Shown here: in pieces, positions 8,599-20,827 of the stretch | Numbering within the stretch: the stretch's first letter is position 1 | Layout of the letters: the number at the start of each line of letters is the position of its first letter | Assembly (NCBI RefSeq): GCF_024349685.1 | Contig: NZ_AP025944.1 | Coordinates: forward strand, 3,726,001-3,790,000 | DNA length: 64,000 nt | DNA from: Pseudomonas sp. LRP2-20 | GTDB taxonomy: Bacteria > Pseudomonadota > Gammaproteobacteria > Pseudomonadales > Pseudomonadaceae | Direction: 5' to 3' | Made by a program: the position numbers and the translations under genes | The notes under the pieces: generated by a model | Database searches by the model: none | Told to the model about the DNA's origin: nothing | The model's input: the letters and a program-made list of their open reading frames with translations, nothing else

Positions 8599-8617
8599 CA
8601 GGTACGTTCCGTACCTG
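8599..8617. promoter_or_regulatory. Perfect operator-like inverted repeat
   Basis: CAGGTACG-TTC-CGTACCTG is a perfect 8-bp palindrome with a 3-bp spacer, 21 bp upstream of the WYL-type regulator start. Its place and symmetry suggest an autoregulatory operator. No binding data are implied. Confidence 0.45.
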
Positions 8618-8638
8618 GCCTTCAAGGATGAAGCTCCC

Positions 8639-9181
8639 GTGCCCAGCCACCCGACCCGCCACACCATCGCCCGACAATGGCAGCTCCTGAAACTGCTGCC
8701 CGACCGCCACCCCGGGATGAGCTCCACACAGTTGCAGGCCGCACTCGCCAGCGCCGGCCACAAGACCAGCAAGCGCACCGTCGAGCGCGACCTCAATGAG
8801 TTGGCAACGCTGTTCCCGCTGCACTGCAACAGCAAAGGCATGCCCTATGGCTGGTACTGGCAGCCGGGCCTGAGCCTGGATGCGGCCCAGCAGTTGCAAC
8901 CTGATGTACTCACCCCTTCACAGCAGATCGAACTGCACGCCTGGGTCGACGATAGCCTCGCCCGGCGCCTGGAACACCAGCCGCTGTCCGAAGACATGCG
9001 CCTGGCCCCCCACGACAATGGCGGGGCGATGCTCGCCGCTACGGTCGAAGACAGCCGTGCACTGATGGGCTGGCTGCTGTCCCAGGCTGGCTCGATCCGA
9101 GTCAAGGCGCCAGAAACGCTGCGCATGTCGATGGTCGAACAGCTGCGCCAGAGCCTGGCCCTGAACGACGACGGTTATTGA
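8639..9181 (+). CDS. WYL-family helix-turn-helix regulator with internal deletion of the WYL domain
   Basis: The N-terminal third (HPTRHTIARQWQLLKLLP, then HKTSKRTVERDLNELA) is the DeoR-like winged helix of WYL regulators. It is followed by the usual PYGWYWQPG. The end (DDSLARRLEHQPLSEDM onward, SQAGSIRVKAPETLR) matches the C-terminal WCX extension. Full members run about 320 residues; here the whole ligand-sensing WYL core between these two blocks is missing, leaving 180 residues in one frame. The start GTG at 8639 is preferred: AAGGA lies ten bases upstream and MPSHPTRH matches usual N-termini. It may still bind DNA but cannot sense normally. Confidence 0.7.
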   Translation: MPSHPTRHTIARQWQLLKLLPDRHPGMSSTQLQAALASAGHKTSKRTVERDLNELATLFPLHCNSKGMPYGWYWQPGLSLDAAQQLQPDVLTPSQQIELHAWVDDSLARRLEHQPLSEDMRLAPHDNGGAMLAATVEDSRALMGWLLSQAGSIRVKAPETLRMSMVEQLRQSLALNDDGY

Positions 9182-9517
9182 CCGGCAGGCAGAATTCATT
9201 GTTCCCGCGGCGTAGTGCTGGACATGACGGCCCACTACGGCAAGGGCATCGACCTGGCGGCCGCCCAATGGCTGGCGGACCAGGGCATCGTCGCCTTTGG
9301 CGGGGATACTTGGGCTTCGGAGGTATACCTGAACCCGACCGGTGAAGAGTTCCCGGTCAACCCGTTCATGCTGGCCAAGCGCGGCATCTACAACCTGGAG
9401 CTGATCGACACCCGCGCGCTGGTGACGGACAAGGCCTTCGAGTTCCTGTTCGTGCTGGGGCAGCCGCTGTACAAGGGTTCGACCCAGGTCAACATCAACC
9501 CGGTGGCTATCCACTGA
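9182..9517 (+). pseudogene. C-terminal fragment of a cyclase-family (kynurenine formamidase-like) hydrolase
   Basis: The frame from GTG 9215 gives LDMTAHYGKGIDLAAAQWLA, GGDTWASEVYLNP and FMLAKRGIYNLELIDTRALV, typical of the C-terminal third of metal-dependent cyclase-family proteins of about 260-330 residues. The N-terminal metal-binding motif is absent. The frame is the same as that of the WYL gene and begins right after its stop codon, so a deletion has probably joined the two remnants. A short product from GTG 9215 is possible but unlikely to be active. Confidence 0.65.
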
Positions 9518-9528
9518 CCGGTTGACGG

Positions 9529-10551
9529 CTAACGCCCGGCCAGCCTGGCCCGATAACTGCCTGGGCTCTGCCCGGTCCACTTCTTGAACGCCCGGTGAAA
9601 GGCACTGGGCTCCTGGAAGCCGGCCTGCTCGGCAATCTCGGCGATGCTCAGCGTGCCTTCGCGCAAGCGCTCGAAGGCCATTGCCCGGCGTACTTCATCC
9701 TTGATCTGCTGATACGAACGCCCTTCGCGCTCCAGCTGGCGGCGAAAGGTGCTGGCGCTGACCCCTTGCTGCCCGGCCATGGCCGCCAGGGTCGGCCATT
9801 GCCCATAGCGGCGTGCGCGCAAATGGCGATAGACCTCGGCAACCAGGCCATTCTGATTGCGAAAGCGGATCACCAGGCCCTGCGGCGCGCTGCGCAGGAA
9901 GGTCTTCAGGCCCGCCAGGTCCTGCACCACCGGCAAGCGCAACCAGGCACTGTCGAACTCGACCTCGGTGCGCCCGCTGCCCAGGCGCAGGTCCGGCCCC
10001 CACAGCAGCGGGTCGTCATCCTGGGCCGGGCGCGCCACCGCCAGTTCCGTGCGGTCGATGGCGATGCGCCGCCCTGCCAGCCAGCACAGCAGGCCGATCA
10101 TCAGCACCAGGTAGGTTTCCTCGGCGTACACCCGGGTCAGCGGGTCGGCGATCGTCGACTGCACGCTGATTACCGCACGCCCACCACGCAGGGTGAGGCT
10201 GCCTCGCAGGTCGCGTAGAAACAGGGCGAAACTGCTCATGCACTGGCGCAGGGCCTTTTCCAGGTTCGGTTCCTGGATCAAGCCACGGCAGATCAGCGCA
10301 AAGCTGCCCAGCGGCATGCCATGGCTGTCGAGGCGAAAGAACTCGTCGTCCAGCAGTTCGATCAGCTCCAGCCACAAGCGGGCAAAGGCCTTGGCCGGCA
10401 CCCGTGCCTGGGGCTGGCCGAGCACGGCCGGGTCGATGCCCACCCCACGCAGCCGTGCCTTGAGCACCTCGGGCTGCTCGCGCAAGGCATGCAGCATGGC
10501 ATTAAGAAAGTACACCGCGACCGAATCGCTATCGCGCATGGCGGAATTCAC
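9529..10551 (-). CDS. AraC-family transcriptional regulator
   Basis: 340 residues: an N-terminal ligand-sensing domain of the type shared with OruR-like regulators (residues about 20-210) and a C-terminal double helix-turn-helix with QGVSASTFRRQLEREGRSYQ and GFQEPSAFHRAFKKWTGQSP. It is divergent from the thiolase operon, with a 156-bp spacer, and could control it. The likely start is MNSAMRDSDSV at 10551; MRDSDSV four codons later is equally plausible. Confidence 0.88.
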   Translation of the reverse strand: MNSAMRDSDSVAVYFLNAMLHALREQPEVLKARLRGVGIDPAVLGQPQARVPAKAFARLWLELIELLDDEFFRLDSHGMPLGSFALICRGLIQEPNLEKALRQCMSSFALFLRDLRGSLTLRGGRAVISVQSTIADPLTRVYAEETYLVLMIGLLCWLAGRRIAIDRTELAVARPAQDDDPLLWGPDLRLGSGRTEVEFDSAWLRLPVVQDLAGLKTFLRSAPQGLVIRFRNQNGLVAEVYRHLRARRYGQWPTLAAMAGQQGVSASTFRRQLEREGRSYQQIKDEVRRAMAFERLREGTLSIAEIAEQAGFQEPSAFHRAFKKWTGQSPGSYRARLAGR

Positions 10552-10707
10552 TGTCTATGCTGAGTGGCAAAAAATGCCAGGTTGACTGAACAGATCCGGC
10601 ATAGGCTGCAACAGAGCCTTTGCCTAGACTCGGACCCCATCCGGGATCGCCGGCCATTCTCGCAGAGCCTGGCCCGCTCCCGCCATGCCTATGCAATCGG
10701 AGCCTCT

Positions 10708-11892
10708 ATGAGCAGCGCAGAAATCTACATCGTCAGTGCCGTCCGTACCGCCATCGGTGGTTTCGGTGGGGCCCTCAAGGACCTGCCCCTGGCCGACCTG
10801 GCCACCGCCGTGACCCGCGCTGCCATCGAGCGTTCGGGCGTGGCCGCCGAGCAGATCGGCCATGTGGTAATGGCCAACGTCATCCCTACCGAAGCACGCG
10901 ACGCCTACCTGTCGCGAGTGGCGGCAATGAATGCCGGCATCCCCAAGGAAACCCCCGCCTTCAACGTCAACCGCCTGTGCGGTTCGGGCCTGCAGGCCAT
11001 CGTCTCGGCCGCCCAGTGCCTGCTGCTGGGTGACGCCGATGTGGCCCTGGCCGCCGGTGCCGAATCCATGAGCCGTGGCCCGTACCTGCTGCCGCAGGCT
11101 CGCTGGGGTGCACGCATGGGGGACCTGCAGGGCATCGACTACACCGTTGGCGTCTTGCACGACCCGTTCGAACACTTCCACATGGGCATCACCGCGGAAA
11201 ACGTCGCCGCCAAGCAGGGCATCAGCCGCGAGATGCAGGACGAACTGGCCCTGACCAGCCAGCGCCGCGCCGCCCGCGCCCAGGCCGAAGGCCGCTTCGA
11301 CAGCCAGATCGTGCCGCTGGAGCTGAAAACCCGTAAAGGCACCGTGCAGTTCGCCGTCGACGAACATGTGCGCGCCGATGTGACGGCCGAGCAACTGGCC
11401 GGCATGAAGACCGTGTTCAAGAAGGACGGCACCGTCACCGCCGGCAACGCCAGCGGCATCAACGATGGCGCCGCCGGCCTGGTACTGGCCACCGGTGACG
11501 CCGTGCGCCGCCTGGGCCTGAAGCCGCTGGCGCGCCTGGTGGCCTACGCCCACGCCGGCGTCGAGCCAGAACTGATGGGCCTGGGCCCGATCCCGGCAAC
11601 CCGCAAGGTGCTGGAAAAGGCCGGCCTGAGTGTCAGCGACCTGGACGTGATCGAGTCCAACGAAGCTTTCGCCGCCCAGGCCTGCGCCGTGGCCCGCGAG
11701 CTCGGCTTCGACCCGGAGAAGGTCAACCCGAACGGCTCGGGTATCTCCCTCGGCCACCCGGTCGGTGCCACCGGGGCGATCATCGCCACCAAGGCCATCC
11801 ACGAACTGCAGCGCATCCAGGGCCGCTACGCACTGGCAACCATGTGCATCGGCGGCGGCCAGGGCATCGCCGTGGTCTTCGAGCGCGTCTGA
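10708..11892 (+). CDS. Acetyl-CoA C-acetyltransferase / beta-ketothiolase
   Basis: A 394-residue thiolase. The acylated cysteine is in NVNRLCGSGLQAI (Cys91), the catalytic His in NPNGSGISLGHPVGATGA, and the second cysteine in ATMCIGGGQGIAVV. It joins or cleaves acetoacetyl-CoA or longer 3-ketoacyl-CoA. The start ATG at 10708 (MSSAEIYIV) gives the family's normal N-terminus; the frame is open further upstream without family similarity. It is first in an operon with a 3-hydroxyacyl-CoA dehydrogenase (11 bp gap) and a TetR regulator. The equivalent KT2440 gene is, to my recollection, labelled bktB. Confidence 0.93.
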   Translation: MSSAEIYIVSAVRTAIGGFGGALKDLPLADLATAVTRAAIERSGVAAEQIGHVVMANVIPTEARDAYLSRVAAMNAGIPKETPAFNVNRLCGSGLQAIVSAAQCLLLGDADVALAAGAESMSRGPYLLPQARWGARMGDLQGIDYTVGVLHDPFEHFHMGITAENVAAKQGISREMQDELALTSQRRAARAQAEGRFDSQIVPLELKTRKGTVQFAVDEHVRADVTAEQLAGMKTVFKKDGTVTAGNASGINDGAAGLVLATGDAVRRLGLKPLARLVAYAHAGVEPELMGLGPIPATRKVLEKAGLSVSDLDVIESNEAFAAQACAVARELGFDPEKVNPNGSGISLGHPVGATGAIIATKAIHELQRIQGRYALATMCIGGGQGIAVVFERV

Positions 11893-11903
11893 GGGGCTGA
11901 ACC

Positions 11904-12752
11904 ATGACGATTGAACAGATTGCCGTGATCGGCGCCGGCACCATGGGCAACGGTATCGCCCAGGTGTGCGCGGTGGCCGGCTACCAGGTACTGCTGGTGG
12001 ACGTTTCCGACGCCGCGCTGGAGCGTGGCATGGCCACCTTGAGCAAGAACCTGGAGCGCCAAGTGAGCAAGGGTACGCTCGACGCCGAGCGCGCCGAGGC
12101 TGCGAAAGCCCGCATCCGCACCAGCACCGACTATGCCCAGCTGAGCAGTGCGCAGCTGGTGATCGAGGCGGCCACCGAGAACCTGCAGCTCAAGCAGCGC
12201 ATCCTTCAGCAGGTGGCGGCCAACGTGGCGGCCGACTGCCTGATCGCCACCAACACCTCATCGCTGTCGGTGACCCAGCTGGCCGCCAGCATCGAGCACC
12301 CACAGCGCTTCATCGGTGTGCACTTCTTCAACCCGGTGCCGATGATGGCCCTGGTCGAGATCATCCGCGGCCTGCAGACCAGCGACAGCACCTATGCCCA
12401 GGCGCTGGTGGTAACCGAGAAGCTGGGCAAGACGCCGATCACCGCCGGCAACCGCCCGGGCTTCGTGGTCAACCGCATCCTGGTGCCGATGATCAACGAA
12501 GCCATCTTCGTGCGCCAGGAAGGCCTGGCCAGTGCCGAGGACATCGACACCGGCATGCGCCTGGGCTGCAACCAGCCGATCGGCCCGCTGGCCCTGGCCG
12601 ACCTGATCGGCCTGGATACCCTGCTGGCGATCATGGAGGCCTTCCACGAAGGTTTCAACGACAGCAAGTACCGCCCTGCCCCGCTGCTCAAGGAAATGGT
12701 CGCGGCCGGATGGCTGGGCCGCAAGAGCGGCCGCGGCTTCTTCACCTACTGA
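11904..12752 (+). CDS. 3-hydroxybutyryl-CoA / 3-hydroxyacyl-CoA dehydrogenase
   Basis: A 282-residue NAD-dependent short-chain 3-hydroxyacyl-CoA dehydrogenase. The Rossmann motif VIGAGTMGNGIAQVCA is at the N-terminus, the catalytic His is in GVHFFNPVPMMALVEII, and the C-terminal domain carries NRPGFVVNRILVPMINEA. It works directly with the upstream thiolase: one forms or cleaves the ketoacyl-CoA, the other oxidises or reduces the 3-hydroxyacyl-CoA. The full length is normal. The third gene, a TetR regulator, follows after 12 bp. Confidence 0.93.
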   Translation: MTIEQIAVIGAGTMGNGIAQVCAVAGYQVLLVDVSDAALERGMATLSKNLERQVSKGTLDAERAEAAKARIRTSTDYAQLSSAQLVIEAATENLQLKQRILQQVAANVAADCLIATNTSSLSVTQLAASIEHPQRFIGVHFFNPVPMMALVEIIRGLQTSDSTYAQALVVTEKLGKTPITAGNRPGFVVNRILVPMINEAIFVRQEGLASAEDIDTGMRLGCNQPIGPLALADLIGLDTLLAIMEAFHEGFNDSKYRPAPLLKEMVAAGWLGRKSGRGFFTY

Positions 12753-12764
12753 GGAGCGCACGCC

Positions 12765-13346
12765 ATGCCCCCGGTCAATGCCGCCATGCGCTGTGCCAAC
12801 TTCGAAGAGCGACGCGACCGGGCCATGGCACTGTTCGCCGAAAAGGGCTTTGGCCAGGTCAGCATGCGCGAGCTGGCAGCCCACGTCGGCCTGACTGCCG
12901 GCTCGCTGTATCACCATTTTCCCAGCAAGCAGGATCTGCTGTTCGACCTGATCGAGGAGTTGTACGAGGAGCTGCAGGCGACCCTCGAACAGGGACGCCG
13001 CGCCATGGCCCGAGGGGCTTCGGCAATGGCTTGCCTGATTGCTGCGCACTGGCAGTTGCATGCCGAGCGGCCCCTGCAGTTTCGTTTGGCCGAACGCGAC
13101 TTGTGCTGCCTGAGCGAGGAACAGCAGGCGCGCCTGGGGGTGTTGCGCAAGCGCTACGAAGCCGGGTTGCTGCGCCTGATTGCGCCACGGGCGACGTTGC
13201 AGGGCGAAGCTTTGGCGGCGACGGCGCATGTCGTGGCGACCTTGCTCAACCAGTTGCCGGGGATGCTCAAGGGATTACCTGAGCAACAAGGGCTCGGGTT
13301 GATGGAGAGCCTGTTGGCTGGCGGGATCGAGCGGACCCTGCGCTAG
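12765..13346 (+). CDS. TetR-family transcriptional regulator
   Basis: 193 residues. The TetR N-terminal helix-turn-helix is clear (ALFAEKGFGQVSMRELAAHV then GLTAGSLYHHFPSKQDLLFD, residues about 25-65), with a variable helical ligand domain after it. As the third gene of the thiolase/dehydrogenase operon it probably autoregulates that operon in response to an acyl-CoA or related ligand. Its stop is immediately followed by, and slightly overlaps, a REP pair. Confidence 0.88.
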   Translation: MPPVNAAMRCANFEERRDRAMALFAEKGFGQVSMRELAAHVGLTAGSLYHHFPSKQDLLFDLIEELYEELQATLEQGRRAMARGASAMACLIAAHWQLHAERPLQFRLAERDLCCLSEEQQARLGVLRKRYEAGLLRLIAPRATLQGEALAATAHVVATLLNQLPGMLKGLPEQQGLGLMESLLAGGIERTLR

Positions 13347-13458
13347 CCTGCACCGGCCTCTTCGCGGGCAAGCCCGCTCCCACAGGTACTGCACCGCGAT
13401 TGAAAGCGGTGAAAAACCTGTGGGAGCGGGCTTGCCCGCGAAAAGGCCGGGGCAGGCT
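13345..13458. repeat. REP pair between convergent genes, terminator-like
   Basis: Two inverted REP units with 43-base arms fill exactly the space between the stop codons of the TetR gene and the convergent response-regulator gene, and even overlap both stops. The stem (GCGGGCAAGCCCGCTCCCAC and complement) could act as a bidirectional transcript end, though no T-tract is present. Confidence 0.88.
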
Positions 13459-13834
13459 AACGCAGCAGGGCCTGGATCTGCTCGTGCAGGGTGTCGAGGT
13501 CGAACGGCTTGGCCAGAATCGGCGCCTTGCGGGCGATCGGGCTGCCCGACTCGAGGATCTCCGCCGGGTAACCGCTGATGAAGATCACCTTGAGGTCCGG
13601 CCGCAGCTTCACCGCAGGTTCGGCGATCTCCACCCCGGAAATGCCACCCGGCAAGCGGAAGTCGGTCACCATCAGGTCCAGGTGCGGCTTGCTCGCCAGA
13701 ATGGCAAACGCCTGCTCACCGTCTTCGGCCACCAGCACGTGGTAGCCCTCACCCGCCAGGTAATCGCGCAGGATCATCCGAATCGCTGGTTCATCCTCGA
13801 CTACCAGTACCACATCTTGTGCATCTTCACTCAT
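13457..13834 (-). CDS. Single-domain response regulator
   Basis: 125 residues, only a receiver domain. The acidic pocket is VVEDEP, the phosphoacceptor Asp58 is in LMVTDFRLPGG, and the conserved Thr/Ser and Lys positions are in VIFISGYPAE and PILAKPFDLD. The FISGYP...AKPF pattern is common in receivers that serve hybrid histidine kinases. It is last in the leftward signalling block, 44 bp after the REC-kinase, and likely takes phosphate from it. Confidence 0.9.
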   Translation of the reverse strand: MSEDAQDVVLVVEDEPAIRMILRDYLAGEGYHVLVAEDGEQAFAILASKPHLDLMVTDFRLPGGISGVEIAEPAVKLRPDLKVIFISGYPAEILESGSPIARKAPILAKPFDLDTLHEQIQALLR

Positions 13835-13878
13835 GACAACGCCTTGAAATTCATACAGTTGGCCATCTGACCCCAGGC

Positions 13879-15105
13879 TTATGCGGAGGTTGCCCGCAGC
13901 TGGTCGTTTTGTTCGGTTGCACCCGCCAGCGGCAACAGCAAGCTGAACGTGGCACCTTTGCCCTCCTCGCTTTGCACCTGAATGCGTCCGCCATGGGCGT
14001 GGACGATCTGCTCGGAAATATACAACCCCAGCCCCAACCCAGCGCTGGCCTGCTGGGTGGCCACGCGCTCGAACTGCTGGAAGATCCGTTGCTGGTGCAC
14101 GGCGCTGATGCCGATCCCATGGTCCTGCACCTGCACCCAGGCCATGCCGTCCTGCTCGAACACCCGCACCTGCACCGGCTGACGTTCGCCATAGCGCAAG
14201 GCATTGGACAACAGATTGGCCAGCACTTGCTCAATGCGAAACTCGTCCCACTCGCCCTGCAACGGTTCGCAACGCTGCAACTCGATGTGCGTCTCCAACG
14301 CCGTGGCCTGGGCCGCGAAGTTTTCCACCAGGCCGCGAACCAGCTGGCTCAGGTCGAACGGCCTGGGCCGCAGCGACAATTTGCCGGTGCGAATGCGCGA
14401 CACGTCGAGCATGTCCTCGATCAGGCGGATCAAGCTATTGATCTGCCGCTCGTCACGCTCGACCATGGCCTGCAGCTTGTCGGGGCTGAAGGCGTCGAGG
14501 TTGCCGCGCGCCAGGTGCATCTTGCGCAACTGGGCTTCCAGGATCAGGCCGTTGAGCGGCGTGCGCACCTCGTGGGCAACGATCGACATGAAGTCGTCGC
14601 GCATGCGCACCGCATGCTCCAGCTCGCCACGCGCCACCTGCAACTGGGCCAGCAGCTGCTCCTGTTCCTGGCGGCTGCACTCGAGCGCCTGCAACTGCCG
14701 GTCGAGCACCTTGCGCTGGCGGTACAGGTCGACGAACACCGACACCTTGCTCTTCACCGCCAGGGTGTCGAGCGGCTTGTGCAGAAAGTCCACGGCGCCG
14801 CTCTCGTAGCCCTTGAAGGCGTAGTTCATTTCACGCCCGGCCGCGGTGACGAAGACAATCGGGATGTTGCGGGTCTTTTCCGTGCCGCGCATCAGCTCGG
14901 CCAGCTCGAAGCCGTTCATGCCCGGCATCTGCACGTCGAGAATGGCCAGGGCGAACTCGTGCTCGAGCAACAGCGACAGGGCCGCTTCCGCCGATTGCGC
15001 CTGATGCACCTCGCGGTCCTCGCCCTGGATCAGGGCGGCCAGGGCCAGCAGGTTTTCCGGCAGGTCGTCGACGATCAGCAGTTTGGCAGTGGTGTGGCTT
15101 AGCAT
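13879..15105 (-). CDS. Receiver-histidine kinase (REC-HisKA-HATPase) signalling protein
   Basis: 408 residues with no membrane segment. An N-terminal receiver (Asp57 in AILDVQMPGMNG) is followed by a coiled coil (about 125-165), HisKA with the phospho-His in SIVAHEVRTPLNG (His178), and a HATPase_c domain with LANLLSNALRYG (N box), VQDHGIGIS (G1) and ASAGLGLGLYISEQI (G2). The order suggests it is an intermediate in a phosphorelay, being phosphorylated on its receiver before or while controlling its kinase. Its start overlaps the CheB stop by seven bases. Confidence 0.92.
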   Translation of the reverse strand: MLSHTTAKLLIVDDLPENLLALAALIQGEDREVHQAQSAEAALSLLLEHEFALAILDVQMPGMNGFELAELMRGTEKTRNIPIVFVTAAGREMNYAFKGYESGAVDFLHKPLDTLAVKSKVSVFVDLYRQRKVLDRQLQALECSRQEQEQLLAQLQVARGELEHAVRMRDDFMSIVAHEVRTPLNGLILEAQLRKMHLARGNLDAFSPDKLQAMVERDERQINSLIRLIEDMLDVSRIRTGKLSLRPRPFDLSQLVRGLVENFAAQATALETHIELQRCEPLQGEWDEFRIEQVLANLLSNALRYGERQPVQVRVFEQDGMAWVQVQDHGIGISAVHQQRIFQQFERVATQQASAGLGLGLYISEQIVHAHGGRIQVQSEEGKGATFSLLLPLAGATEQNDQLRATSA

Positions 15106-15674
15106 GCGCTGGGTTCCAGGGTCGCGAGCAACTGCCCGATACCGCTCAGAGAAAGAATAAGGTCGGGCGCGTGCAGGGCCAGGGCGGCCTCCGGCATCAG
15201 CGCCACCTGTGCGTCGCGGGGATCCTGGACCACGGTCCGGCCGCCGCTGTTCTTGATGTAGGCAAGCCCTTGGGCGCCATCTTCGTTGGCACCGGTGAGC
15301 AGCACGCCGAGCAGCCCGGGGCCAAAGGCATCGGCCGCCGAGGTGAAGAGAAAATCGATGGCCGGGCGCGAGAAGTGCACCGGTTCCTCCTGGCTCAGCG
15401 ACAGGCTGAAGTCGGCTTCCACCGAAAGGTGATAGCCCGGCCCGGCCACGTAGATCTGCCCTGGGGCAATGGCTTCCTTGTCACAGGCCTGGCGTACCGG
15501 CCGCTGCAAGCGCCGTTGCAGCACCTCGGCCAGCTGGCTGTGGCGGTCGTCCGGCAGGTGCAGCACGCACAGCACGGGAATGGCAAAACTGGCAGGCAAC
15601 GCCCCCAGCACCGTGAACAATGCCGTGACGCCGCCCGCCGAGGCGCCGATGACCACCGCGTCCACGCCGTTCAT
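15099..15674 (-). CDS. CheB-type methylesterase without receiver domain
   Basis: 191 residues, equal to the catalytic domain of CheB alone. The triad is visible: Ser12 in VIGASAGGVTAL, His39 in VLHLPDD and Asp132 in LTGANEDGAQG. CheB removes methyl groups (and deamidates Gln) on chemoreceptor-type helices. The missing receiver means it is not controlled by CheA-type phosphorylation. It overlaps CheR upstream by four bases. No chemoreceptor gene is present in the window, so the methyl-accepting target could be a coiled-coil region of the hybrid kinase. Confidence 0.9.
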   Translation of the reverse strand: MNGVDAVVIGASAGGVTALFTVLGALPASFAIPVLCVLHLPDDRHSQLAEVLQRRLQRPVRQACDKEAIAPGQIYVAGPGYHLSVEADFSLSLSQEEPVHFSRPAIDFLFTSAADAFGPGLLGVLLTGANEDGAQGLAYIKNSGGRTVVQDPRDAQVALMPEAALALHAPDLILSLSGIGQLLATLEPSAC

Positions 15675-16488
15675 GATTTGCGGTAGATCCGTTCGGGCTT
15701 GACCAACGGCTCGAAACGGTCACTGTAGGCCGAGAAGTCCACCGACTCCTTGCTGCCCAGCACCAGGAAGCCGCGGTGGCACAAGGACTCGTGGAACAGA
15801 CCGAGGGCGCGGTCCTGCAGGGCCTTGTTGAAGTAGATCAGCACGTTGCGGCAGGACACCAACTGGGTTTCGGAAAACACACTGTCGGTGGCCAGGCTGT
15901 GGTCGGCGAAGGTCACATTCTCGCGCAGGCTGCTGTCCATGATGGCGTTGCCGTAGGCCGCGGTGTAGTACTCGGTAAAGTCGCGGCGGCCACCGGCCAG
16001 GCGGTAGTTTTCTGCATACTCGCGCATGCTCTGCATCGAGTAGATGCCCTGCTTGGCGCGGTCCAGTGAATGCGGGTTGATATCGGTGGCATAGATGATG
16101 GTGCGATCGAGCAGGCCCTCTTCGCGCAGCAGGATGGCCATCGAGTACACCTCTTCACCCGTGCTGCAGCCGGCAATCCACACCTTGATCGAAGGCCAGG
16201 TGCGCAGCAGCGGCACCACTTCCTGGCGCAGCGCCAGGAAATGGCTGGGGTCGCGGAACATCTCGCTGACGGGGATCGTCAGGTACTGCAGCAGCTGCAT
16301 GAACATGCCCGGGTCATGCAGCACCCGTTCCTGCAGTGCCGACACCGTGAGGCAGTCGAACTGGCGCAGAGCATGCAGGACCCGGCGCTTGATCGAAGCG
16401 CCGGAATAATTGCGAAAATCGTAGCTGTACTTGAGGTAGATCGCCTCGATCAGCAGCCGGATCTCAATGTCGGTGTTGCGCTCGCTAG

Positions 16489-16492
<4 letters not shown>
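15671..16492 (-). CDS. CheR-type protein-glutamate methyltransferase
   Basis: About 273 residues. The N-terminal CheR helical domain (LIEAIYLKYSYDFRNYSG) is followed by the SAM-binding methyltransferase domain with WIAGCSTGEEVYSMAI and the late motif VSCRNVLIYFN. I prefer the TTG start at 16492: it overlaps the stop of the hybrid kinase in TTGA, the usual coupling geometry, and an in-frame GTG at 16516 would overlap by 28 bp. It presumably methylates glutamates in the partner signalling protein, with CheB as the reverse enzyme. Confidence 0.9.
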
Positions 16493-19956
<3,464 letters not shown>

Positions 19957-20209
19957 CTGATAACGCCCGCGCAAAAAAAGTCCATTGAAAAAGAGTGGCG
20001 GCTGAAGCCTGTCAGTGCCTGCCGCTGCGCTCACCGGTCAATCAGCGAGTTTAACCCGCTTGAGCGGGTTCGGCAGGGCATTTAGCCAGTATTTGAAGGC
20101 CGCGTGTGAGAATCGTTCCATCGAAGTGCCACAGTCGGTATCCTCGGGAACTTCTGTCACTGCCTGGCGCACAGAGTAGAGACATGCCTTTTACAACAGG
20201 AAACCCACC

Positions 20210-20560
20210 ATGCACCTTCTGGTAGTCGAAGACGACGACATCGTACGTATGCTGATGGTCGAAGTGCTCGACGAGTTGGGCTACACCACCATTGAAGCGG
20301 AAGATGCCACCGCGGCGTTGAAGGTGATCGAAGATGCCAGCCAGCCACTGGCCCTGCTGATGACCGACGTGGGCCTGCCGGACATGCGCGGCGAAGAACT
20401 GGCGGCCAAGGCGCGTGCGGCGCGGCCGTTACTGCCGGTGCTGTTTGCCAGCGGTTACGCCGACAGTTTCGATGTACCCGAGGGCATGCATCTGATCGGC
20501 AAACCCTTCAGCATCGACCAGTTGCGCGACAAGGTAGTGGAAATTCTGGGTACACCTTGA
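20210..20560 (+). CDS. Single-domain response regulator
   Basis: 116 residues, a receiver domain only: VVEDDDIVRMLMVEVLDELG, phosphoacceptor Asp53 in LLMTDVGLPDMRGEEL, VLFASGYAD, and the Lys in IGKPFSIDQL. It is divergent from the giant hybrid kinase and probably shares the same phosphorelay. Its start ATG at 20210 follows AACAGGAAACCCACC, with AGGAA as ribosome-binding site. Confidence 0.9.
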   Translation: MHLLVVEDDDIVRMLMVEVLDELGYTTIEAEDATAALKVIEDASQPLALLMTDVGLPDMRGEELAAKARAARPLLPVLFASGYADSFDVPEGMHLIGKPFSIDQLRDKVVEILGTP

Positions 20561-20562
20561 GA

Positions 20563-20812
20563 CCGGTGGCGCCTGCTTCGCGGCTAAAGCCGCTCCCACA
20601 GGGATTGCGCATGCCTTGAGGTAAGCACTGAACCTGTGGGAGCGGGTTCACCCGCGAAGAGGCCGGCACAAGCAGCACAAGACAGTTGCTCCCGCAGTGA
20701 TATCCCTGCGGGAGATCACCCAGCCCTTTGGGCTGCGCTGTCGCGCGGAGCACAAAGCCTCAGCAAGCGCCGCTTTACTCTGTGGGAGCGGCTTTAGCCG
20801 CGAACAGGCCGG
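20563..20812. repeat. Cluster of three REP units and a small hairpin
   Basis: An inverted REP pair spans about 20563-20667 (TTCGCGGCTAAAGCCGCTCC and GGAGCGGGTTCACCCGCGAA). A third unit is at 20780-20812 (GGGAGCGGCTTTAGCCGCGA). Between them CTCCCGCAG...CTGCGGGAG (20688-20713) forms another hairpin. The cluster separates two convergent genes. Confidence 0.85.
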
Positions 20813-20827
20813 AAAAGGCAACCCGGC

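Noticed and set aside
10565..10579. TGGCA-AAAAA-TGCCA as a possible sigma-54 promoter of the thiolase operon
   Set aside because: The GG and GC elements are separated by 8 rather than the required 10 bases. It may be a small hairpin or an AraC-type site, but not a sigma-54 promoter.
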